From JBFYKJ01 sp041306005 (GTDB lineage: Archaea > Altiarchaeota > Altiarchaeia > JAFGQM01): a DNA stretch of 10,776 bases. The stretch covers positions 1 through 10,776 of the forward strand of contig JBFYKJ010000046.1 in NCBI GenBank assembly GCA_041306005.1, written 5' to 3'. Below the pieces are notes generated by a model. It was not told the DNA's origin and did not search any database. It worked only from the letters and a program-made list of their open reading frames with translations. Position numbers and translations under genes: made by a program. How positions within the stretch are numbered: position 1 is the first letter of the stretch; each line of letters opens with the position of its first letter. Below are positions 1-5,558 of the stretch, piece after piece.

Positions 1-1974
1 GTGCATCTCTATCGGGTGCTCGACGTCGGTCACGTCGAATATCGCGAGCTTCACGCCCTGGATAGCCGTGTAATACACCGCGTCGCTGCTGTGCACCTTG
101 TCGGCGTCTATGCTCTCGTCGACCTCCTTCCCTATCCCGATTAAGTGGTTCTCGTCATATGGGTGCAGGTAGTCCGAGTAGCCCGGTATCTTTAATTTCC
201 CGAGTATCTTCGGATGCTGCGGGCTTGAGAGGTCTATCACAAACAGCGGGTCCACGCGCTTGAACGTCACCAAATACGCCCTCTTGCCCATGAACCTTGC
301 CGAGTATATGCTCTCGCCCGGGGCGATGCCCTCTATCTTCCCCGCAAGATCCATGTCCTCGTCCAGCACGTAGATGTTGTTCGACTGCTCATCCCCGCCC
401 TTGCTTGACGTGGTCGCTATCCTGAAGTAGCCGTCGTACTCGTCCATCGAGAACTGATTAAGGACAGTCCCCGGCACGGCGCCCGTTTCCTTGGGCGTTA
501 TCTTGCCCTCGCTTATCCTTATCTTGCTTATGACTGTTTGCTCCCGGTTCCTGTTGAACTCGTCCTGCAGCTCGCGGTACTTTTCCTCCATGCTGTCCTC
601 CAGCTCCCGCTTCTCGTCGTCGTCCAGGTCTGCGAGGTACTCCTTCACGAGCATCAGCTTTTCGAACCTTTTGACATGGTCGCTCTTGCCAGAGTCCTCT
701 ATTTCATCCAGCTCCTCTTTGACATCCGCAGGCAGGCTCGGTATGACGACTTCGTCATAAACCTGCTGCTGCATCTCCTGCTGGCTCATCCACTTGGTCC
801 TGGTGACAAACAGGTTGTCAAGCGAGACGAACATGTCCTGTGCGTCGCCCATGACAAAGTACTTCTTCCCGGGCTTTTCGTCCGCCTGCGTGTTGACCGA
901 CACTACGGTCGTGAAGCGGTAGTTGTAGTCCGGTATGTCCCAGTAGTAGACGTCTGGGAACCTTTCTGCGGCATCGCTGCCGGCTGTTTCGCCCTCGACG
1001 CTGACCGCCGGGACGCTTATCTCCTGCGTTAGGCATCCGATGTCAAACCCGTCGGCCCTGTAGACGCATGGCGAGTAGTATATGGGCTCGTTTATGACGG
1101 CGTACACATAGTCGCCTATCATCCTTGACTCGAAGTAACTGCCGTCGACCTTGACGGTCTTCTCCAGCTCCGGGTCCCCCCGGTCCGACACGTCGTAGAC
1201 TTTTATCAGCGTCATGCTGCCCGACCCGCGGTAGGGCGGCATTATCGACGGCATCCCCGGTTCGGCCATCTTGGTGTTGGCCTCGTACAGCGGCCGGGGG
1301 TAATCGTAGCTCTCGTACTTTTGCACGAAGACCACGAGCCGGTCTTTGCTGATGTACATGTCGATGGGGGTTTCCCCGTCCTTGAAGCTTATCTCGGACA
1401 GCTTCTCCGCATCCTCTGCGGGGTAGGCGTCTATTATTGTGACCTTCCCGCCCGAAAGGGCGTAGATGTACTTGTTGTCGTTCTTTACTATGTCGGCTTC
1501 GTCGACGCCCTCGACCTGCACGTTAGTAGTGGAATAATCGTCTGCCCCGCCGCTCTCGGCTTTGGCGCTTCCCGCGCCCGCCTGCGGCGCGGCCGTTGGG
1601 ACCGCCATGCCGTCTGCAGCCATGTTGCCCGCCATCACTGCGCCCCCCCTGTAATAGCCGTAGCCCCCGTACCCGAGGGACCCGCTTTCCGAGGAGTACT
1701 TGATGAATGCTGATAAGTCAGACTCGGACGTGAACTTCTTCATGTACTCGTCACCGCCCACGACCAGGCCGTCGTCGGTCCAGCCGCCGTCACCGCCCTG
1801 TTTCGGCGAGGTGGTCACAAGTATCACCGCGAGAGCGCAGGCCGCGAGTACTGCAATCCCCGCAAGGAGCATCCTTGACCCGGGCATCGATGCCGGCTTG
1901 CCGCCCCCGTGCGCACCCGTTTTCCCAGAACCGCTTGACTTGCTGCCTGTGTGTGAGCCAGATTTTGCGTCCAT
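1..1974 (-). CDS. Membrane-anchored beta-propeller surface protein, C-terminus cut by window edge
   Basis: The frame is open for all 658 codons from the ATG at 1974 to the window edge. An N-terminal tail of about 34 residues rich in Gly, Ser and Lys precedes one hydrophobic segment (about 35-54), so the rest should lie outside the cell. From about residue 147 the protein matches the archaeal and Bacillus family of secreted proteins with a C-terminal beta-propeller distantly related to WD40 (COG4880, Pfam beta_propel). Recognisable stretches are VEGVDEADIVKND (154-166), ARFMGKRAYLVTFKRVDPLF and HPYDENHLIGIGKE. A highly charged, probably helical insert with coiled-coil character lies at about 395-478. 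Two Cys in the region before it could pair. An alternative start at Met30 (1887) would leave a shorter signal-like N-terminus. The family's function is unknown; an extracytoplasmic binding or scaffolding role is inferred. Family assignment is firm, start less so. Confidence 0.9.
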   Translation of the reverse strand, partial: MDAKSGSHTGSKSSGSGKTGAHGGGKPASMPGSRMLLAGIAVLAACALAVILVTTSPKQGGDGGWTDDGLVVGGDEYMKKFTSESDLSAFIKYSSESGSLGYGGYGYYRGGAVMAGNMAADGMAVPTAAPQAGAGSAKAESGGADDYSTTNVQVEGVDEADIVKNDNKYIYALSGGKVTIIDAYPAEDAEKLSEISFKDGETPIDMYISKDRLVVFVQKYESYDYPRPLYEANTKMAEPGMPSIMPPYRGSGSMTLIKVYDVSDRGDPELEKTVKVDGSYFESRMIGDYVYAVINEPIYYSPCVYRADGFDIGCLTQEISVPAVSVEGETAGSDAAERFPDVYYWDIPDYNYRFTTVVSVNTQADEKPGKKYFVMGDAQDMFVSLDNLFVTRTKWMSQQEMQQQVYDEVVIPSLPADVKEELDEIEDSGKSDHVKRFEKLMLVKEYLADLDDDEKRELEDSMEEKYRELQDEFNRNREQTVISKIRISEGKITPKETGAVPGTVLNQFSMDEYDGYFRIATTSSKGGDEQSNNIYVLDEDMDLAGKIEGIAPGESIYSARFMGKRAYLVTFKRVDPLFVIDLSSPQHPKILGKLKIPGYSDYLHPYDENHLIGIGKEVDESIDADKVHSSDAVYYTAIQGVKLAIFDVTDVEHPIEMH

Positions 1975-2016
1975 CGTTGTATTATCTTTATTGCCCTTAT
2001 GCCGATTCTTATGCGC

Positions 2017-2026
2017 CCTTATACTA
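2017..2026 (-). promoter_or_regulatory. Possible TATA box of the beta-propeller gene
   Basis: Read on the minus strand this is AGTATAAGGG. It sits about 47 bases before the ATG at 1974, which would give a leader of about 20 bases. No purine-rich ribosome binding site is visible in that leader. The assignment is tentative because the spacer contains several AT-rich boxes. Confidence 0.3.
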
Positions 2027-2084
2027 TGCCGATAGGCAGCCGTTCGCAGGCCGCTGTGCATTCGGATAGTTAAGCATGAGGGAG

Positions 2085-2097
2085 CATATAAAAAAGG
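2085..2097 (+). promoter_or_regulatory. Strong TATA-like box (CATATAAAAAAGG) in the divergent spacer
   Basis: This is the best archaeal box A in the 1975-2242 spacer. On the plus strand it predicts a start near 2113-2117, about 128 bases before the acylphosphatase ATG. It could therefore drive a long structured leader or a separate small RNA. Read on the minus strand it is also AT-rich enough to be a box for the beta-propeller gene, so its direction is uncertain. Confidence 0.4.
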
Positions 2098-2118
2098 TTC
2101 GAACGCGGTTGAAGTTAT

Positions 2119-2180
2119 GCCTAAGGCCCGCAAGCGCCGCTCATGGCGGTTTTCTTAGGCGGCATACCTTAGCTTTTTTT
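2119..2180 (+). ncRNA. Candidate structured leader or small RNA ending in a T-tract
   Basis: GCCTAAG (2119-2125) pairs perfectly with CTTAGGC (2154-2160). Inside, GCCGC (2136-2140) can pair with GCGGT (2146-2150) around a five-base loop. A run of seven T follows at 2174-2180, and a strong TATA-like box lies about 30 bases upstream. This arrangement fits a short terminated transcript or an attenuator ahead of acylphosphatase. No known RNA family is recognised and transcription is not shown, so this is an inference. Confidence 0.3.
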
Positions 2181-2226
2181 CTTAGGCGGCATATCTTAGG
2201 CGGCATACCTTAGCTTTTTTTCTTAG
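2154..2226. repeat. Imperfect tandem repeat with T-tracts (41-bp period)
   Basis: Two identical 32-bp copies lie at 2154-2185 and 2195-2226. Each begins CTTAGGCGGCATA, continues CCTTAGC, and ends in seven T followed by CTTAG. A third partial copy of the first 13 bases lies between them (2181-2193) and overlaps the end of copy one. The array ends 16 bases before the acylphosphatase ATG. The GCTTTTTTT core is the same as in the terminator after acylphosphatase, which suggests that transcription on the plus strand is stopped or attenuated here. Confidence 0.85.
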
Positions 2227-2242
2227 CGCGTCTATACTCCAC

Positions 2243-2533
2243 ATGGAATCCAAGCCTGCGGCTGCGCGCGCTCACGTTAGGGTATCCGGAATTGTCCAGG
2301 GCGTCTTTTACCGCTCATCGGCCCGCGACGAGGCCAGAAGGAACGGCCTTACCGGCTGGGTCAGGAACCTGCCTAACGGGATGGTGGAAGCCGTCCTCGA
2401 GGGCCCGAGGGAGCGCGTAGCCGCCGTAGTCTCCTGGTGCCGCCAGGGGCCGCCCGGCGCGGAGGTCAGTGGCGTGGACGTCGAGTGGGAGCCCTACTTG
2501 GGCGATTTCGACAGCTTCAGCATCGTACATTGA
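2243..2533 (+). CDS. acyP: Acylphosphatase
   Basis: This 96-residue protein is full length for the small ferredoxin-like acylphosphatase fold, which hydrolyses the carboxyl-phosphate bond of acyl phosphates in the cytosol. The diagnostic first motif, VSGIVQGVFYRSSA (14-27), contains the catalytic Arg24. The second, GLTGWVRNLPNG (35-46), contains the catalytic Asn42. The EAVLEG strand follows at the expected distance. The ATG at 2243 gives the usual short N-terminal extension. No Shine-Dalgarno-like sequence precedes it, and no good TATA box lies at -26. Its transcription may therefore start further upstream and pass through the T-tract repeats, or depend on a weak box. A hairpin and T-tract terminate it before guaA, so it appears to be a single-gene unit. 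The physiological substrate is unknown, as for most of the family. Confidence 0.95.
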   Translation: MESKPAAARAHVRVSGIVQGVFYRSSARDEARRNGLTGWVRNLPNGMVEAVLEGPRERVAAVVSWCRQGPPGAEVSGVDVEWEPYLGDFDSFSIVH

Positions 2534-2569
2534 AGCCGATCCGCGCACTCCGCGCTGTTTGGCAACACT

Positions 2570-2589
2570 CCCGATTCCGGGCTTTTTTT
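2570..2589 (+). terminator. Hairpin plus T7 terminator after acylphosphatase
   Basis: CCCG (2570-2573), loop ATTC and CGGG (2578-2581) form a short stem. C and seven T follow directly. The element lies 37 bases past the acylphosphatase stop and before the guaA promoter. The T-tract alone could act as an archaeal terminator. Confidence 0.7.
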
Positions 2590-2597
2590 ACCGGGCG

Positions 2598-2605
2598 TTT
2601 TTAAC
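2598..2605 (+). promoter_or_regulatory. Likely TATA box of guaA
   Basis: TTTTTAAC lies just downstream of the acylphosphatase terminator. It predicts a start near 2628 and a leader of about 29 bases, which fits the presence of a Shine-Dalgarno-like G5 before the guaA ATG. A second AT box at 2632-2638 would instead make the transcript leaderless. Confidence 0.4.
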
Positions 2606-2647
2606 TTAGCACTGTTCTTTGACTTAGACGGTTTTAAGCACAGCTTT

Positions 2648-2652
2648 GGGGG
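2648..2652 (+). promoter_or_regulatory. Shine-Dalgarno-like G5 before guaA
   Basis: GGGGG sits four bases before the ATG at 2657 in the context TTGGGGGCAAAATGGA. It can pair with the CCUCC anti-SD core if a G-U pair is allowed. The trpB-like gene has almost the same 16 bases, which supports both start choices. Confidence 0.5.
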
Positions 2653-2656
2653 CAAA

Positions 2657-3598
2657 ATGGATTTTAATGCAAAGTCTTTCGTAGACCAGAAGGTAGCTGA
2701 GATAAAGAGTGCGGTAGGCGACAAGAAGGCGATATGCGCGCTGTCCGGGGGCGTCGACAGCTCGGTCGTTGCGGTGCTGGCCCACAGGGCGGTGGGGAGC
2801 AACCTCAAGTGCTTCTTCCTGCAGGATGGGCTGATGAGGGAAGGCGAACCCGAATGGGTGAAGACTACCTTCGCCAACGTCGGCATAAACGTTGAGGTGA
2901 TGGACGTCGCCGACGAGTTCTTCGCTGCCCTGAAGGGCAAGGAGGACCCGGAGGAAAAGCGGAAGGCTTTCAGGAACATATTCTACACGGTCCTCGGCCG
3001 CATAGTCAAGCAGAGCGGGGCCAAGTTCATGTTCCAGGGCACGATAGCCGCGGACATAAAGGAAACAGTCGGCGGGGTCAAGTCCCAGCACAACGTGCTC
3101 GAGCAAATCGGGCTTGACACGAAGAGCTGGGGGCTGGAAAAAGTAATGGAGCCGTTAATCGAGCTTTACAAGCCCGAGGTCAGGATCGTGGCTAAAGAGG
3201 TAGGGCTCCCCGAGTCGGTATACGGCAGGATGCCGTTTTGCGGGCCGGGGCTGTCGGCGCGCGTATTAGGCGAGGTCACGCCAGAGAAAGTCTCGACCCT
3301 GAGAAAGGCGACTGCCATCGTCGAGCACGAGCTGAAGGACACCGGCGCGTTCCAGTACCTGGCGGTGCTCTTCAAGGACCAGGCTACGGGGATAACCCCC
3401 GACGGCAAGAGGCGGTTTGGGCAGATAATAGCCGTCAGGTGCGTCGAGAGCCGCGACGCGGTCACCGCCGGGGTGACGAAGCTCGGCTGGGACAAGCTAG
3501 AGCGGATGCAGCAGAGGATATGCGCCGAGGTGCCGGGAGTGGTCAAGGTAGTATACGACCTGACGCCGAAGCCCCCGAGCACGATAGAGTATATCTAA
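2657..3598 (+). CDS. guaAB: GMP synthase, ATP-pyrophosphatase subunit (subunit B)
   Basis: This 313-residue protein is the synthetase half of the two-subunit archaeal GMP synthase. It adenylates XMP and aminates it to GMP, using ammonia from a separate glutaminase subunit that is not in the window. The PP-loop SGGVDSS is at 30-36. QGTIAADI, HNVLEQIGL and the CGPGLSAR loop follow in family order, and the C-terminal dimerisation and XMP-binding domain ends in LTPKPPSTIEYI, the usual terminus of the family. The length is normal. The common FPGPGL motif reads FCGPGL here, a small variation. The ATG is supported by a G5 element four bases upstream. The gene stands alone after a terminator. It may extend transcription into the small membrane gene 64 bases downstream, but nothing shows a functional link. 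Confidence 0.96.
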   Translation: MDFNAKSFVDQKVAEIKSAVGDKKAICALSGGVDSSVVAVLAHRAVGSNLKCFFLQDGLMREGEPEWVKTTFANVGINVEVMDVADEFFAALKGKEDPEEKRKAFRNIFYTVLGRIVKQSGAKFMFQGTIAADIKETVGGVKSQHNVLEQIGLDTKSWGLEKVMEPLIELYKPEVRIVAKEVGLPESVYGRMPFCGPGLSARVLGEVTPEKVSTLRKATAIVEHELKDTGAFQYLAVLFKDQATGITPDGKRRFGQIIAVRCVESRDAVTAGVTKLGWDKLERMQQRICAEVPGVVKVVYDLTPKPPSTIEYI

Positions 3599-3662
3599 GC
3601 TAGCACTAGGTCTGGCGCGCGTCTTGCTGGATTAAGCGCGCGTCCCGGCCGGCGGCATCAGG

Positions 3663-3941
3663 ATGAAGACTATGTTCGGCAAGTGGGACCTGCTGATATT
3701 CGTCGGGGCGGTTGCCGCAGCGCAGCTTCTGCTCCGCCTCTACGAGCCGCTTGCATTCATACTCCTCGGCGGCGCGCTCATACTCTTCGCGCCGTTTGTC
3801 ATCCTCGAGAGGTACGGCCTGCCGCTCGTGAAGAACCGCCCGAGGCTGGCGGTGGTCGTTGCATTGGCATTCATCACCTTGGGCGGGGTCTGCTGGCTGC
3901 TGGCCGCCGGGATGATGGACTGCGGGTGCTCGCTGAAATAA
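3663..3941 (+). CDS. Small three-helix membrane protein, unknown function
   Basis: This 92-residue hypothetical protein has three predicted membrane segments: about residues 10-25, 28-47 and 61-82. Loops carry Arg, Glu and Lys (ERYGLPLVKNRPR between helices two and three), and the C-terminus is short and Cys-containing (MDCGCSLK). I recognise no family. The reading is supported by its fit between guaA (64 bases upstream, same strand) and thiL (20 bases away, convergent), and by hydrophobic segments that follow AT-rich second-position codons. An ATTAAG box at about 3632-3637 could serve as a weak promoter; otherwise it is read through from guaA. The start could also be Met4. The two Cys at the end (CGC) might bind metal or form a disulfide, which is speculation. 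Confidence 0.7.
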   Translation: MKTMFGKWDLLIFVGAVAAAQLLLRLYEPLAFILLGGALILFAPFVILERYGLPLVKNRPRLAVVVALAFITLGGVCWLLAAGMMDCGCSLK

Positions 3942-3961
3942 GGGTTATACGAGGCGCGGCC

Positions 3962-4978
3962 TTAAACCTTGCTGAAATGGTTGTATCCGGTCGGCTTCAC
4001 CCCGGTTGAGCTGCCGTCCTTCTTGATCAGCCTTATGCCGGTGCCCTTGGTGACTACCCCTATCCTCCTTAAACCCGGAAGCTTCTTTTTCACCGCCGCG
4101 AACTTCATTGGGCTCATGGTGCAAAGGAGTTCAAAGTCCTCGCCGACGTGGTAAGTGATGTAATATTTATCCAGCCCGAACCTGTCGCACACGATGCCGA
4201 GCTCTTTTCTCACAGGCACGTCTTTTTCATAAATCTCAAACCCGACGCTTTCACCCCCGGGCCCGCGCAGGTTGCCGAGCGAGCGCGCGAGTCCGTCGGA
4301 TATATCGGTGCAGGTCTTGACCCCGCTATTTGCGAGGATGCGGCCCTCTCGCACGCGCGCTTTCGGGTCCGTCGAGGCCTTGACTATGTAGGCTTCGATC
4401 CTCTTTTTTTTCTCAGGACCGAAGACCGCGAGCCCAAGACCCTTTTGCTGAACTTGCCACCCGCATGCGGCAGAGCCGAGGTAGCCGGTGACTGCTACGA
4501 CATCGCCGGGCTTCGCACCCGCCCGAGTCATTATCTCGCTCTTTTTGCATATCGTCCCGAACGCGCACCCGTCCATGATGAGGGTGTCGCCCTTGTCCAG
4601 GTCGCCGCCGAGGAAGCGGGCGCCGTATTCTGTGCACGCGTCCTTGACCCCGCGCATTATCTCCTTGAGCTTGGTGAATTCATCCTCCTGGCTCATGCTC
4701 AATGACAGCAAAAAGCCCGCGGGCTTCGCCCCCATGGATGCAAGGTCCGAGAAGTTGACGACAGCCACCTTCCTCCCCGCATGGTAAGGCATCATGCCAT
4801 TGTAGATATCGCTGCCGTCGTGTATCATGTCGGAGCAGAATGCGAGGTAAGTATTCCCCAGCTTTATGACCGCGGCGTCGTCCCCGACCCCGACTGGCAC
4901 ATTCGCGGACGCGGGCGTGCCAAGATACTCCGATACCCAGTCCAGGATGCGCGCCTCGCCAACGTCTTTGAGTTTCAT
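3962..4978 (-). CDS. thiL: Thiamine-monophosphate kinase
   Basis: This 338-residue protein is of the PurM/AIR-synthase-like ThiL family, which phosphorylates thiamine monophosphate to thiamine diphosphate with ATP in the cytosol. Visible family motifs in order are VGDDAAV (31-37), VNFSDLASMGAKP (74-86), GGDLDKGD (124-131), VTGYLG (163-168), DISDGL (225-230), GEDFELL (279-285) and a C-terminal GYNHF. The metal- and nucleotide-binding acidic residues of these motifs are present. The GGD(T/L) loop reads GGDLDKG rather than the more usual GGDTT. The ATG at 4978 yields a normal N-terminus beginning just before the first conserved helix. No Shine-Dalgarno is present; an AT box about 26 bases upstream suggests a leaderless transcript. 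It is divergent from ribL, another cofactor gene, across 82 bases. Confidence 0.93.
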   Translation of the reverse strand: MKLKDVGEARILDWVSEYLGTPASANVPVGVGDDAAVIKLGNTYLAFCSDMIHDGSDIYNGMMPYHAGRKVAVVNFSDLASMGAKPAGFLLSLSMSQEDEFTKLKEIMRGVKDACTEYGARFLGGDLDKGDTLIMDGCAFGTICKKSEIMTRAGAKPGDVVAVTGYLGSAACGWQVQQKGLGLAVFGPEKKKRIEAYIVKASTDPKARVREGRILANSGVKTCTDISDGLARSLGNLRGPGGESVGFEIYEKDVPVRKELGIVCDRFGLDKYYITYHVGEDFELLCTMSPMKFAAVKKKLPGLRRIGVVTKGTGIRLIKKDGSSTGVKPTGYNHFSKV

Positions 4979-5000
4979 AATCTATCCGATCTAGCCCGAT

Positions 5001-5007
5001 GTTTAAC
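5001..5007 (-). promoter_or_regulatory. Possible TATA box of thiL
   Basis: GTTAAAC on the minus strand is centred about 26 bases before the thiL ATG, which is right for a leaderless transcript. It forms one arm of the inverted repeat at 5002-5017. Confidence 0.4.
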
Positions 5008-5017
5008 GACTGTTAAA
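5002..5017. promoter_or_regulatory. Perfect inverted repeat in the thiL-ribL divergent promoter, possible operator
   Basis: TTTAAC (5002-5007) and GTTAAA (5012-5017) are exact reverse complements separated by GACT. One arm overlaps the likely thiL TATA box, and the other ends 13 bases before the ribL box. A dimeric regulator binding here could block or couple both promoters. AT-rich palindromes of this size also occur by chance. Confidence 0.35.
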
Positions 5018-5030
5018 TGAGGCTTATCTG

Positions 5031-5038
5031 ATATTTAT
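5031..5038 (+). promoter_or_regulatory. TATA box of ribL
   Basis: ATATTTAT is centred 26-27 bases before the ATG at 5061, the expected spacing for an archaeal promoter whose transcript begins at the start codon. No Shine-Dalgarno-like sequence is present, in agreement with a leaderless mRNA. Confidence 0.6.
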
Positions 5039-5060
5039 TCCGCCCGATATAATAAAGCCG

Positions 5061-5474
5061 ATGACAAAAGTCCTGGCCACGGGGGTATTCAACATAATCC
5101 ACCCCGGGCACATATTCTTCCTCGAGGAGGCGAAGAAGCTCGGCGACGAGCTGATAGTGATAGTCTCCAGCGACGCCCTTGCCAAAAAAATCAGCAAGAA
5201 GAAGGTCCTTCCCCAGGAGCACCGCGCAGCCGTTGTCTCCGCACTGAAGCCGGTCGACAAAGTCTTCATCGGCGACAGCGAGGACACTATGAAGCTCATC
5301 CCCGTCATACGGCCGGACGTAATCGCCCTTGGGCACGACCAGAACGTGGATGAGAACTGGCTGCAGGACGAGCTGAACCTCATCAACGTCAAGGCTCGCG
5401 TCATACGGCTGAAGAAGAAGTGGGAAGGCAAGTACGATTCGACCTCGGCGATACTTAAGGCGCTGGCCAAGTGA
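5061..5474 (+). CDS. ribL: FAD synthase, archaeal RibL type (cytidylyltransferase-like)
   Basis: This 137-residue protein has the nucleotidyltransferase fold of archaeal RibL, which transfers AMP from ATP to FMN to make FAD. The signature HPGH is at 14-17 within ATGVFNIIHPGHIFFLEEAKKLGDEL. EEHR-like PQEHR (51-55), ALKPVDKVFIGD (61-72), ALGHDQN (89-95) and the C-terminal STS (127-129), in the place of the family's second nucleotide-binding motif, follow in order. Length is normal for archaeal RibL. The first motif is normally G-T-F-D; here it is GVFN, so a conserved Asp is replaced by Asn11. Glycerol-3-phosphate cytidylyltransferase (TagD-like) is the main alternative from sequence alone. The gene is divergent from thiL. 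Its last codons form part of a 25-bp tandem duplication that continues past the stop. Confidence 0.82.
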   Translation: MTKVLATGVFNIIHPGHIFFLEEAKKLGDELIVIVSSDALAKKISKKKVLPQEHRAAVVSALKPVDKVFIGDSEDTMKLIPVIRPDVIALGHDQNVDENWLQDELNLINVKARVIRLKKKWEGKYDSTSAILKALAK

Positions 5475-5522
5475 TGCGGCATGCGCGCCGGCCAAGCGAT
5501 GCGGCATGCGCGCCGGCCAAGC
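5473..5522. repeat. 25-bp perfect tandem duplication at the ribL 3' end
   Basis: Two identical 25-bp units lie at 5473-5497 and 5498-5522, each starting GATGCGGCATGCGCG and ending CCGGCCAAGC. The unit extends with two mismatches back into the last ribL codons (CGCTGGCCAAGT at 5461-5472) and forward into GATGCG at 5523. It therefore seems to have arisen by slippage or duplication of the ribL end. Confidence 0.9.
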
Positions 5523-5542
5523 GATGCGCTCATTAGCGCATC
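5523..5542. terminator. Perfect 8-bp hairpin between convergent genes
   Basis: GATGCGCT (5523-5530), loop CATT and AGCGCATC (5535-5542) form an exact stem. It lies 48 bases after the ribL stop and 17 bases after the stop of the convergent Cys-repeat gene, so it could mark the 3' end of both transcripts. No T-tract follows on either strand, so a role in RNA 3'-end stability or processing is as likely as termination. Confidence 0.5.
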
Positions 5543-5558
5543 GGGAATTCTATATCTC

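Noticed and set aside
538..1032. 164-codon plus-strand frame
   Set aside because: It is antisense to the beta-propeller gene, whose frame carries family motifs throughout.
2095..2110. tRNA T-arm-like GGTTCGAAC
   Set aside because: No acceptor, D or anticodon arms can be formed around it; it is an isolated match.
2154..2226. CRISPR-like array
   Set aside because: The repeats are separated by only nine bases, with no unique spacers of regular length, and contain T-tracts. They are a local duplication.
4148..4705. 185-codon plus-strand frame
   Set aside because: It lies wholly antisense to thiL, has no recognisable motif and is explained by the GC-rich codon pattern of thiL.
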